Assembly: GCA_016713325.1 (NCBI GenBank)
Contig: JADJPJ010000017.1
Location: 62,001 to 126,000 of the forward strand
Length of the DNA: 64,000 bases
Reading direction: 5' to 3'
From: Candidatus Flexifilum affinis
GTDB lineage: Bacteria; Chloroflexota; Anaerolineae; Aggregatilineales; Phototrophicaceae
Both the position numbers and the translations under genes were made by a program. Positions 24,080 through 32,218 of the stretch are shown here, one piece after another; positions within the stretch are counted from its first letter, which is position 1; each line of letters begins with the position of its first letter. The notes below the pieces were generated by a model. The model did no database searches. It was not told the DNA's origin and saw only the letters and a list, made by a program, of their open reading frames with translations.

Positions 24080-25756
24080 ATGCAGTTGACGCGACGATCC
24101 CTGGGCTTGAGCGGTGATGTAAGCTGGCTGGACGTTCTGCGCGCCCCGTTTGACCCGGTGCGTGGGCGTACCCGGACGCGCTCGCGCACTATGACCGTGC
24201 TGGCCGTCGTCGCCGCCCTGACCGTCGCGTTGATTCTGCTTCCCATCGGCTATCTGGTCCTGCGCGCCATCGGCAGCGGACAAGAAGGCCTGGCCTATGC
24301 CCTCAGCCCGCGCACGCTGAGCGTGGTTGGCAACAGCGTGGCCCTGGCGGCAGTGGTGGCCGTCAGCGCGGCACTGATCGGCGTGCCCTTCGCCTGGCTG
24401 ACGGCGCGATCGACCCTGCCGCTGCGCCGCTTCTGGCTGGTCGCCGGGGCGCTGCCGATGGTCATTCCTTCTTATATCGGCGCCATGATCTTCATCGCCG
24501 CCTTTGGCCCGCGCGGGCTGCTGGCCGATCTGCTGGCGCCCATTGGCGTGACGTCGCTGCCATCTATTTATGGGTTTGCCGGGGCCTGGCTGTCGATTAC
24601 CCTCTTCACCTATCCCTTCGTGGCGCTGCCTGTGCGAGCGGCTCTGCTGAACACCGACCCGGCGCAGGAAGAAGCGGCCCGCAGTCTGGGGCTGAAGCGG
24701 CGCGCGGTCTTCTGGCAGGTGACGCTGCCGCAGCTTCGCCCGGCTCTGGGCGCGGGCATGCTCCTCAGCGCGCTTTACGCCCTGAGCGACTTCGGCGCGG
24801 TGTCCCTGATGCGTTTCGACGCCTTCACACGCGTCATCTACCTGCAATACACCAGCTCCTTCGACCGCGAACGGGCGGCCGTCCTGGCCCTGCTGCTGGT
24901 GGCCGTGACGATCGTCGTGCTGGTGCTGGAGCGCCGCATGAGCGCGCGCCGCGGCGGCAATTACCGCGCCGGCACGGGCTGCGCACGGCGGCCGGCCCCG
25001 GTCAGGCTGGGGCTGTGGACCGTCCCCGCGCTGATCTTCTGCGGTCTGCTGGTGGGCGTCGGCGTGGTGCTGCCGGTCGGTCTGCTGGCGAGCTGGCTGC
25101 TGCGCGGCATGGCGACGGGCGTCGAGCTGTCGCCGGTGATTGGCCCCACGCTCAACTCGCTGGGCGCCAGCCTGCTGGCGGCGGCCACGGCGGCGCTGCT
25201 GGCCATCCCGCCCGCCTATCTGGCGGTGCGTTCGCGGGCGCGCCTGGGACAGTGGCTGGGCAGCGCGGCCTATCTGGGCAACGCTCTGCCCGGTCTGGTG
25301 GTGGCGCTGGCCTTCGTCTTTTTCGCCTCGAACTTCCTGCCCAGTCTGTACCAGACGCTGCCCATTCTGATCCTCGGCTACTGCACGCGCTTCCTGCCGC
25401 TGAGCATCGGCGCGACGCGCAGCGCTCTGACGCAGATCAACCCCCGTCTGGAAGATGCCGGACGCGGCCTGGGACTGCGGCGCTGGCAGGTCATCCTGCG
25501 CATTACGGCGCCGCTGGCCCGCGCGGGTATCACCGGCGGCGCGGCCCTGGTCTTCCTGAGCGCTATGAAAGAGCTGCCGACCACGCTGCTGCTGGCCCCG
25601 ACCGGCTTCGACACGCTGCCCGCTGACATCTGGGCAGCGACCAGTGAAGCCCGTTTCGCTCAGGTGGCGGCGCCCGCTCTGTTCCTGGTGCTGGTGTCGG
25701 CGTTATCATTGATATTCATGCTCAGACAAGATCGATCGACCGCCGAACCGCGTTGA
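24080..25756 (+). CDS. Ferric-iron-type ABC transporter permease (two-domain)
   Basis: 558 residues with about 12 TM helices in two homologous halves, as in FbpB/FutB/ThiP permeases. Each half carries an ATPase-contacting loop: EEAARSLGLKRRAVF at about residues 197-211 and EDAGRGLGLRRWQVI at about 457-471. The basic N-terminal 40 residues are cytoplasmic. The stop overlaps the TTG start of the ATPase gene (TTGA). With the binding protein and ATPase this makes a complete importer. Iron rather than thiamine or phosphonate is favoured by the binding protein. Confidence 0.92.
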   Translation: MQLTRRSLGLSGDVSWLDVLRAPFDPVRGRTRTRSRTMTVLAVVAALTVALILLPIGYLVLRAIGSGQEGLAYALSPRTLSVVGNSVALAAVVAVSAALIGVPFAWLTARSTLPLRRFWLVAGALPMVIPSYIGAMIFIAAFGPRGLLADLLAPIGVTSLPSIYGFAGAWLSITLFTYPFVALPVRAALLNTDPAQEEAARSLGLKRRAVFWQVTLPQLRPALGAGMLLSALYALSDFGAVSLMRFDAFTRVIYLQYTSSFDRERAAVLALLLVAVTIVVLVLERRMSARRGGNYRAGTGCARRPAPVRLGLWTVPALIFCGLLVGVGVVLPVGLLASWLLRGMATGVELSPVIGPTLNSLGASLLAAATAALLAIPPAYLAVRSRARLGQWLGSAAYLGNALPGLVVALAFVFFASNFLPSLYQTLPILILGYCTRFLPLSIGATRSALTQINPRLEDAGRGLGLRRWQVILRITAPLARAGITGGAALVFLSAMKELPTTLLLAPTGFDTLPADIWAATSEARFAQVAAPALFLVLVSALSLIFMLRQDRSTAEPR

Positions 25757-26796
25757 CCCTACCGAACTCAACTTCACCTGCGCTGCTCTGCCAGTCCCTT
25801 GTCAAGACCTTCGCCGGCACTTCGGTGCTGCGCGGGGTCGATCTGCGCGTCGAACAGGGCGATGTCGTGGCGCTGCTCGGCCCGAGCGGCTGTGGCAAGA
25901 CGACGACGCTGCGTCTGGTCGCCGGTTTCGACTTTCCCGACTCCGGCGACATCCTGATCCACGGTCGACGCGTGGCCGGGGAGGGTGTGCAGATCGCCGC
26001 CGAAAATCGGCGCGTGGGCATGGTCTTTCAGGAGTATGCGCTGTTCCCGCATCTCTCCGTGCTGGAGAATGTGGCCTTTGGCCTTGGCGGAAACCCGCGC
26101 GACAAGCGCGCGCAGGCGGCGGCTCTTTTGGAGCGCATAGGCCTGGCGGGAGTCAGCACGCGCATGCCGCACGAGCTGAGCGGCGGCCAGCAGCAGCGCG
26201 TGGCTCTGGCGCGCGCCCTGGCACCCCAGCCGGAACTGCTGCTCCTCGACGAGCCGTTTTCCAACCTCGACGCCGGATTGCGCGCCCAGGTCCGCGCCGA
26301 AGTGCGGACGATCCTGCATAGCGCCGGTATCACCTCGATTTTCGTGACGCACGATCAGGAGGAGGCGCTGAGCTTCGCCGATCGGGTGGCGCTCATGCTG
26401 GAGGGGCGCGTCGCGCAGTACGATACTCCGCAGAATATCTATCGCACACCGGCCAGCCCGGCGGTGGCGTCGTTTGTCGGCGAGGCGGTCTTTCTGCGCG
26501 GCGAAGCGTCCGGCGATGTGGCGCGCTGCGTTCTGGGGATTCTGCCGCTCTGCGCGCCGATGCGCGGCCCTGTCCAGATCCTGATTCGCCCGGAAATGGT
26601 CGATCTGCTTCCCGCTGGGGATGGCGTTCCGGCCGTTGTGACCTGGCGGGAGTACTATGGCTATGCCCAGCGCGTCGGCCTGCAACTGGCCGATGGCACG
26701 GCGCTCATTGCCCGCGTCGGCCCGGCCTGGGAGGGCGCGGTCGGCAGTGCGGTGGGCGTGTGCGTGGTCGGCCCGGTCTGCGGGTATGCGGGATAG
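25753..26796 (+). CDS. ABC transporter ATP-binding protein, FbpC/PotA type
   Basis: 347 residues powering the iron importer. Walker A GPSGCGKTTTLR (about 46-57), Q-loop QEYALFPH, signature LSGGQQQRVALARAL, Walker B LLLLDEPFSNLD and switch VTHDQEE. A C-terminal TOBE-like regulatory domain runs from about residue 240. The TTG start overlaps the permease stop by four bases, giving translational coupling. FbpC-type ATPases couple ATP hydrolysis to ferric iron uptake. Confidence 0.93.
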   Translation: MTLPNSTSPALLCQSLVKTFAGTSVLRGVDLRVEQGDVVALLGPSGCGKTTTLRLVAGFDFPDSGDILIHGRRVAGEGVQIAAENRRVGMVFQEYALFPHLSVLENVAFGLGGNPRDKRAQAAALLERIGLAGVSTRMPHELSGGQQQRVALARALAPQPELLLLDEPFSNLDAGLRAQVRAEVRTILHSAGITSIFVTHDQEEALSFADRVALMLEGRVAQYDTPQNIYRTPASPAVASFVGEAVFLRGEASGDVARCVLGILPLCAPMRGPVQILIRPEMVDLLPAGDGVPAVVTWREYYGYAQRVGLQLADGTALIARVGPAWEGAVGSAVGVCVVGPVCGYAG

Positions 26797-26888
26797 CGTT
26801 CGACTTTTGAACACTTTGGGCACCCACCTGCGTATAGAGAAATAACAGCACAAACCGAGCGCAACCACACCGAATTCAAGATTTGTCA

Positions 26889-26966
26889 AACGTTCAAATT
26901 GGGGTATTGACACGATACCCAAACCGTCATAGAATTCGGTTAACCATTTGAACAAGTTTGAACGTT
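26889..26966 (+). promoter_or_regulatory. Strong sigma-70 promoter with flanking dyads
   Basis: TTGACA (26907-26912), exactly 17 bases, TAGAAT (26930-26935). GGGTAT/ATACCC (26902-26907 and 26915-26920) forms a dyad over the -35. AACGTTCAAA at 26889 recurs inverted as TTTGAACGTT near 26957. This is the clearest regulated promoter in the window and drives the small gene at 27023. Confidence 0.75.
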
Positions 26967-27022
26967 CAGATGAGATGAAAAGTTCGGATGCGCTCAAATA
27001 TCAGTGTAGGAGTACAGGCGCG

Positions 27023-27265
27023 ATGAACCGGTGGTCATTCGACACTTTCAAGCACTATGAGACAGAGATGCAACGGCGCGCGCAGGAAGCGCGCATCGCC
27101 AGCGATGCTGCCTCGTCTGCCCAGACGACTGGTACACCGCACCCGTTCGTCGCATGGGTTGGCGAACGCCTCATTGAAGTGGGTGAGCGTTTGACGTCCG
27201 TGTCCGCACAGCCGGAACTACCGGCAGACTGCGTCGAGCTGCATTTCGCAGAAAGCGCCCGCTAG
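27023..27265 (+). CDS. Small hypothetical protein with strong promoter and terminator
   Basis: 80 residues from ATG 27023 (TAGGAG ten bases upstream). The earlier frame from 26948 begins almost at the predicted transcript start and is unlikely. Composition is polar and alpha-helical: MNRWSFDTFKHYETEMQRR, a small-residue linker, then PHPFVAWVGERLIEVGERL, an amphipathic helix. No signal peptide, TM or known domain. It is monocistronic, with its own consensus promoter and intrinsic terminator, so it is probably well expressed. Function unknown; a transcript acting as RNA is also possible. Confidence 0.6.
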   Translation: MNRWSFDTFKHYETEMQRRAQEARIASDAASSAQTTGTPHPFVAWVGERLIEVGERLTSVSAQPELPADCVELHFAESAR

Positions 27266-27337
27266 GCTGGTGAGCGTGTGAGCGCTGCCCGGTCCTACCC
27301 TGGGCCGCCCGCACACGGACACCGCCTGCTGTTCATT

Positions 27338-27372
27338 GCCCACCGGGTTTCGCCGCCCGGTGGGCTTTTTTT
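27338..27372 (+). terminator. Intrinsic terminator after the small protein gene
   Basis: Perfect 10-bp stem GCCCACCGGG/CCCGGTGGGC with an 8-base loop, followed by seven T residues. Confidence 0.92.
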
Positions 27373-27502
27373 ATGTGTTTCTTTCTTGCGCGACCGGAAG
27401 GTATCAAGTAGACTACAATATTGAAATTGATTTAATCATTCGAAAACGCAGGGCCATATCACCTGATTTATTGTGGCGTATTCAAAAAATGGCATCTAAC
27501 CC

Positions 27503-28189
27503 ATGACTCTATCCGAACAGAAACACCTCATCCGTGAACTGCCCGATGTGCACGAAATCGATACGTTGGAAGCGCTGAAGGTCTTCGCCGACCCGCTGCG
27601 CCAGCGCATCATGGAGACGTTGTTCGACAGCTCCAAAACCGTCAAGCAGATCGCCGCGGAACTCGAGATCGCGCCGACCAAGCTCTACTATCACATCAAC
27701 CTGATGGAAGAGCACGGTCTGATTCGCGTCGTCGACACCCGCATCGTCTCTGGCATCATCGAAAAGCAGTATGACGCAGCGGCAGCCAGTTTTCGCATCA
27801 AGCGATCGCTCATGGCGCCGGGCCAGGGCGAGGGCGACAGCGGTCTGGACACGGTGATCGACGCTCTGGTCGAGCCGATGCGCGCGGATCTGAGCAAAAG
27901 CCTGGCGTTGGGCCTGGTCGACCTGAATCAGTCACCGGATGAAAGTCGCCGGCTCAAGATTGGTCGTTCCGTCCTGCGCCTGGGGCCGGAGCGCGCGGAT
28001 GAATTCTACGAGCGTCTGGGCAGCCTTCTCGATGAATTTGTCTGCGACGACGAGTCGAACGAAAACGACGACAACCCGGAGGCCAGCAATTACGGTCTGG
28101 TGTTGTTCTTCTACCCGACCGCTTCCAAGCAGCCTGCCAAGCGGCGTAAGAAGGAAGCCGATGCCCACGGCGATCGGGCCAGCGACTAG
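27503..28189 (+). CDS. Winged-helix (ArsR-like) transcriptional regulator
   Basis: 228 residues. The ArsR-type winged helix lies at about 12-90: ALKVFADPLRQRIMETLF, TVKQIAAELEIAPTKLYYHI, then LMEEHGLIRVVDTRI. The recognition helix TKLYYHINLME is typical of the HTH_20 / ArsR group. The C-terminal 130 residues show no metal-binding CxC and look like a ligand or dimerisation part with an acidic stretch (DDESNENDDNPE). It sits beside, and converges on, a two-component system. Target unknown. Confidence 0.87.
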   Translation: MTLSEQKHLIRELPDVHEIDTLEALKVFADPLRQRIMETLFDSSKTVKQIAAELEIAPTKLYYHINLMEEHGLIRVVDTRIVSGIIEKQYDAAAASFRIKRSLMAPGQGEGDSGLDTVIDALVEPMRADLSKSLALGLVDLNQSPDESRRLKIGRSVLRLGPERADEFYERLGSLLDEFVCDDESNENDDNPEASNYGLVLFFYPTASKQPAKRRKKEADAHGDRASD

Positions 28190-28223
28190 CGCGCTGATCC
28201 TCTGAACTTCTCCTGAACTTTTT

Positions 28224-28259
28224 CGCGGCGGACATCCCGATGTCCGCCGCGTTTCTTTT
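28224..28259. terminator. Terminator between convergent regulator genes
   Basis: Perfect 12-bp stem CGCGGCGGACAT/ATGTCCGCCGCG with CCCG loop. T-rich TTTCTTTT follows on +, and AAAAAG-type T run on minus (GTTCAGG preceded by ACTTTTT on +), so it can act both ways. Confidence 0.85.
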
Positions 28260-28262
28260 GCA

Positions 28263-29771
28263 CTACGTGCGCCTGCGGATGATCGTCGTCATCTGCGGCG
28301 AGGGCAGCCATACCGTGAAAGTCGAGCCGGTGTTTTCGCCATCGCTGTAGGCTTCGATCCGGCCACCGTGCGCCGCGACGATCTCCTGCACGATGGCCAG
28401 ACCCAGCCCGGTGCCGCGCTGCGGACCGCGCGCCTTGTCCACCTGATAGAAGCGTTCGAAGATGCGCGCCAGTTCGGGGGCGGGAATGCCCTGACCATCA
28501 TCCTTGACGGTCAGCAGCACGCCACTTCGTTCGACGCGTGTGCTGACCCAGACATGGCCGCCCGGCGGGGTGTACTTGATGGCGTTGCCGATCAGGTTGG
28601 TCACGACCTGCACCAGCCGGTCGCCATCCCCGGCCACGTCGGGCATGGGCGGACAGTCGACGCGCATGATGACGTTCTTTTCGCGCGCCATCACCGCCAG
28701 CCGCTGGGCGACGCCCTCTGTGAGCTGACCCAGATCGATTCCCGTCCACTGCATGGACAGCCGGCCGGCCTGGATGCGCGCCAGATCGGTCAGCTCGACG
28801 ACCATGCGGTTGAGCCGCTCGGCCTCGTCGTGGATGATTTTCGCCGCCCGCACCGGATCGTGCGCCGCGCCGTCGATGATGGCCTGGGAGAAACCCTGGA
28901 TCGATGTGAGCGGCGTCTTGAGATCGTGCGAGACGTTGGCCAGGAAATCCTTTTGAGCCTGCTGCGCGCTCTGGACGTCGGCGCTCATCTGGTTGAAGGC
29001 CTCGGCGACCGATTTGACCTCGCTCGGTCCCTTGACCGGCACATGCTGGAATCGTCCCTGGGCGACTTCGTTGGCGGCGAGGGCCAGCGATTGCAGCGGC
29101 CTGGCGATGCTGCGCGCGATGAAGCCGGCGACGATGATGGCGATGATCACGCCGACCAGCGCGCCCTGGGCCAGCAGGGGGAACAGCTCGGCGCCGAAGT
29201 CGTTGAGGGCGTCCTGGAGCGTTTGCTGCGGCCGCAGATCGGCGTAGACGAGGGCAAAGGTGTCGGCGTTGGCCCCGATCTGCTCGCGCAGGCCCTCGAC
29301 ACCAACGTAGAGCCACTGCTGGCCATCACGCGGATCGACAAAGTTGCCGGCGATGGCGTCGATATTGGTGAAGAGCGTGCGCGACAGGGCGGCCGGAATG
29401 CGGTAATTGTTGACGTCGCCCACGAACGACGAGCCGGACTCAATAGCACCGGCGCTGTCATAGCTGACGGTGCGCTCGTTCATGTTGACCAGCAGCAGCC
29501 GCACGCCGCGCTCGCTGGCCACGGCGTCCAGAGTGGTCGCCAGGTTGGCGAAATCCTCGTCGGTCGGGCGGAGCAGGCTGAAACGCGACTGGACCACGAT
29601 TTCGCGCAGGTTGACACTGAGCGCCGTGCTGGCCAGCCGCTGGAGGGTTGGTTCAATGGGGGCGGCGCGCGTGTTGAAGATGAACAGCAGCGCGAAGCTG
29701 ATCACCGCCAGGGTGACGAACAGGACGAGAACGTAGCTCAGAAAGATTCGCGCGCGAAGTCGCTGAAGCAT
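28263..29771 (-). CDS. Sensor histidine kinase
   Basis: 502 residues, partner of the OmpR-type regulator just upstream. TM1 at about 12-33, an extracellular sensor domain (34-200), TM2 at about 202-222, then HAMP. HisKA has phospho-acceptor His282 in NVSHDLKTPLTSIQG. The ATPase domain has N box NLIGNAIKYTPPGG, G1 DDGQGIP, F box IFERFYQ and G2 GTGLGLAIV. The length and order match PhoR/BaeS-type kinases. Its start is 99 bases after the regulator stop, so they are probably co-transcribed. Confidence 0.93.
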   Translation of the reverse strand: MLQRLRARIFLSYVLVLFVTLAVISFALLFIFNTRAAPIEPTLQRLASTALSVNLREIVVQSRFSLLRPTDEDFANLATTLDAVASERGVRLLLVNMNERTVSYDSAGAIESGSSFVGDVNNYRIPAALSRTLFTNIDAIAGNFVDPRDGQQWLYVGVEGLREQIGANADTFALVYADLRPQQTLQDALNDFGAELFPLLAQGALVGVIIAIIVAGFIARSIARPLQSLALAANEVAQGRFQHVPVKGPSEVKSVAEAFNQMSADVQSAQQAQKDFLANVSHDLKTPLTSIQGFSQAIIDGAAHDPVRAAKIIHDEAERLNRMVVELTDLARIQAGRLSMQWTGIDLGQLTEGVAQRLAVMAREKNVIMRVDCPPMPDVAGDGDRLVQVVTNLIGNAIKYTPPGGHVWVSTRVERSGVLLTVKDDGQGIPAPELARIFERFYQVDKARGPQRGTGLGLAIVQEIVAAHGGRIEAYSDGENTGSTFTVWLPSPQMTTIIRRRT

Positions 29772-29870
29772 GTTGGCGTGTACCTGGCTGGGTTAAATCT
29801 GTCTTGGGACGGCGAGAGTGCCGATCCTCCGGGCAGTGCTGCGGCTGACCTGCCTGTACGCGTGGCGTGC

Positions 29871-30554
29871 CTATTCTGAATCGAGGCGGTAGCCCACCCC
29901 CCACACCGTCTCGATCGTCGGACGCATGCCCTTGAGCTTGTTGCGCAGGTGGGCGATGTGCACGTCGACGGTGCGGGTTTCGCCGGCAAAGTCGTAGCCC
30001 CATACCACGTCGAGCAGCTTCTCGCGGGTGAAGACGATGCCCTTGTTGCCGGCCAGCGTGTAGAGGAGGTCGAACTCCTTCATGCGCAGATCGACAGGGC
30101 GGCCGTCCACCAGCACGCTGCGACGCTCCGGGTAGATAGTCAGGTTTTGCAGCACGACGCTGGTCTCGCTGGTGGCAGCCGCCGGCGGTCGGTGGGCGCG
30201 GCGCAGAATGGCGCGCACCCGGGCGACCAGCTCGCGCGGGTTGAAGGGCTTGGTCAGGTAGTCGTCCGCGCCCAGCTCCAGCCCGACGATGCGGTCGATG
30301 TCTTCGCTGCGGGCGGTGAGCATGATGATCGGCACTTCGGAGTCGGCGCGCACCCGCCGGCAGACTTCCCAACCATCCAGTTCCGGCAGCATCAGGTCGA
30401 GCACGACCAGGCTGGGCGATTCGTCCAGGATGCGGCGCAGCGCTGATCGGCCGTCGGTGGCGCTGGTGACGGTATAGCCTTCCTGCTCCAGATAGAGTTT
30501 CGCCAGATCGATGATGTGCTGTTCGTCATCGACGATCATGATTCGGTCGGTCAT
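29871..30554 (-). CDS. OmpR/PhoB-family response regulator
   Basis: 227 residues from ATG 30554 (AAGGAAG upstream); a longer frame upstream is spurious. The receiver domain has acidic pair DD9-10 (MIVDDE), phospho-acceptor Asp53 (VVLDLMLPELDGW), Thr in IIMLTAR and Lys in TKPF. The C-terminal winged helix (about 130-227) shows VDLRMKEFDLLYTLAGN, REKLLDVVWGYDF and TVDVHIAHLRNKL, the DNA-recognition helix. It activates or represses unknown targets upon phosphorylation by the downstream kinase. Confidence 0.95.
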   Translation of the reverse strand: MTDRIMIVDDEQHIIDLAKLYLEQEGYTVTSATDGRSALRRILDESPSLVVLDLMLPELDGWEVCRRVRADSEVPIIMLTARSEDIDRIVGLELGADDYLTKPFNPRELVARVRAILRRAHRPPAAATSETSVVLQNLTIYPERRSVLVDGRPVDLRMKEFDLLYTLAGNKGIVFTREKLLDVVWGYDFAGETRTVDVHIAHLRNKLKGMRPTIETVWGVGYRLDSE

Positions 30555-30598
30555 GGGATTGCTTCCTTTTCGGCCGTTCGTGCGCTGCGAAGGGTGGA

Positions 30599-31684
30599 TC
30601 AAGGCTGCCAATGCATGTGCACAAGGGTGCGCTGGGCGACGAAGTTGTACTGCCGGAGGAGTTCGTTGATGGGCTCGTCGTCGGCAGGATGTTCCACCGT
30701 CAGCGCGGTGCGCAGCCTGAAGCGGCTGATAGCGAGCCGGAGCAGCGCATCGCCATACAACTCGCTCACTTCCGGGTCGCACATCAGGGTCAGCTGCGTG
30801 CTGCTGCTGGTGATGCCTGCTTCGATCCACATCGAGGCGCGCAGGAGTGCCGCGTTGCGACCTTCTTCGCGAATCACCAGCCGTTCCATCGAACGCAGGC
30901 TGAGCATGTCGCTGATCTGGCTGAAGAGGTTGCGCCGGAACAGGCCAGGCACCAGGGGGCGAAGCCAGCCAACGCCGCCGCCTTCTGTCGGACGCACGCG
31001 CTGCGCCAGGGCATATTCGGCGCGCCACTCGCTGGATCGGCGGCGCGTGATGTACAGTCGAGGGGCGTCGTCGGGCAGGGGGGCGGAGCGAGCGGTAGCG
31101 CTGCGCCGCCAATAGGTGAAGCGTCCTTCCCGCTGGAAGCCGAGCGTTTCGTAGAGATGGAGGGCCACCGGGTTTGGATCGACCACTTGCAGGATGGCCC
31201 TGGGATGCGCCACGTGGCTGCGTTCGCGAATGGCCGACAGGCAGGACTGCATCAGCGCGGTGGCGATGCCGCGTCCACGGTATTCCGGGTGCACGGCGAC
31301 ATTGGCAATGATCCAGGAACGGGCGGTGCCGCGCGGCAGGTGCGCAGGGTAGATCGAAGCATTGCCGACCACTCGGTCGTCCTCGACCCAGACGTAGCCC
31401 AGTCCGATTCCCTCGGCCAGTTCATTGAGGCCCATCAGGATGCCGCGCGCGATGCCCATGCTGCTGAGCGCACGCATCTCGCGGATGGCGGCGCGCCCGC
31501 TGCTGTCCATGGAATCGGCAAAGGCCAGCTCGATCAAATCGGCTAATTCACCCAGATCGGTGCGCAGATTGACCGGGCGCAGGCCGTTCGCCGTGCGGGA
31601 CTTTCCCTGCTTATCGCTGATACTGATGCTCGTCACAATGCGCCGTCCGAACTCTCCATCGCGCACGGTGCTGCCGGAATGCAC
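30599..31684 (-). CDS. GNAT-family N-acetyltransferase
   Basis: 361 residues. The GNAT core lies at about 35-190: GYVWVEDDRVVGNASIYP, then ANVAVHPEYRGRGIATALM (acetyl-CoA pyrophosphate loop) and NPVALHLYETLGFQREG. The C-terminal 160 residues may be a second, degenerate GNAT half (LYGDALLRLAISRF, PINELLRQYNFVAQRTL). Substrate unknown. The GTG at 31684 lacks a good ribosome site; the GNAT fold begins near residue 35, so a later start is possible. The gene precedes the response regulator by 44 bases on the same strand. Confidence 0.85.
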   Translation of the reverse strand: MHSGSTVRDGEFGRRIVTSISISDKQGKSRTANGLRPVNLRTDLGELADLIELAFADSMDSSGRAAIREMRALSSMGIARGILMGLNELAEGIGLGYVWVEDDRVVGNASIYPAHLPRGTARSWIIANVAVHPEYRGRGIATALMQSCLSAIRERSHVAHPRAILQVVDPNPVALHLYETLGFQREGRFTYWRRSATARSAPLPDDAPRLYITRRRSSEWRAEYALAQRVRPTEGGGVGWLRPLVPGLFRRNLFSQISDMLSLRSMERLVIREEGRNAALLRASMWIEAGITSSSTQLTLMCDPEVSELYGDALLRLAISRFRLRTALTVEHPADDEPINELLRQYNFVAQRTLVHMHWQP

Positions 31685-31887
31685 TGAAGTTGATGATGCG
31701 AAACTCTACGTTCAAATTATAACTCACCATGCCACGGATGCCCGAATTATGAATTTGTTCCCAAAGTTTTACCATCTGAGTGAAATACGTATAGTACAAT
31801 TGTCATGTCCATGTGCAATCATTATTCTCGATTCATCACATGGTCAAAAATCATGGTCATTCGAAGGTGGACTCATTTGGAGGGCTT

Positions 31888-32088
31888 ATGTTTTCGTCGA
31901 AGCTTGGTCGACAGCTTCGACGCTCCTCGGCGCGCGCGTGGCTTGCGGTGCGCCAGGAGCTCGAAGGTCAGGGATTGGTCGAGTATGCACTGATCCTCAG
32001 CCTCGTAGTCCTCGTGGCGTTTGTCGTGGTGGTCTGGTTGGGGCCGTGGGTTGGAAACGTGTTTTCCAACATCGTCAACAACCTTTGA
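31888..32088 (+). CDS. Flp/Fap-type pilin subunit
   Basis: 66 residues from ATG 31888 (GGAGGG upstream). A basic leader of about 30 residues is followed by GQGLVEYALILSLVVLVAF, the class-III/type-IVb prepilin signature: cleavage after Gly, Glu at +5-like position in VEYAL, then a hydrophobic stretch. The mature pilin would be about 35 residues. No prepilin peptidase or tad assembly genes lie nearby, so assembly functions must be elsewhere. It has its own terminator. Confidence 0.85.
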   Translation: MFSSKLGRQLRRSSARAWLAVRQELEGQGLVEYALILSLVVLVAFVVVVWLGPWVGNVFSNIVNNL

Positions 32089-32110
32089 GTTCCCTACGAC
32101 GCTCGCTTCG

Positions 32111-32150
32111 CGAAAGACCCTACCGTTGCCAGCGGTAGGGTCTTTCGTTT
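32111..32150 (+). terminator. Intrinsic terminator after the pilin gene
   Basis: Perfect 15-bp stem (32111-32125 with 32133-32147), 7-base loop, followed by a short TTT. Confidence 0.85.
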
Positions 32151-32218
32151 AGACTTGGCTATCTTGATGTAAACATGACGATCAGAATCGCCTGAATCGT
32201 CCTGGAGAGAGACCAAGT

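Noticed and set aside
28368..29879. 503-codon + strand frame opposite the histidine kinase
   Set aside because: High-GC antisense shadow; composition rich in Gly/Asp/Arg/His without domains, while the minus strand encodes an intact kinase.
29871..31112. 413-codon frame for the response regulator
   Set aside because: The first 186 residues are Arg/Pro-rich shadow of the GNAT gene; ATG 30554 has a good ribosome site and begins the receiver domain.
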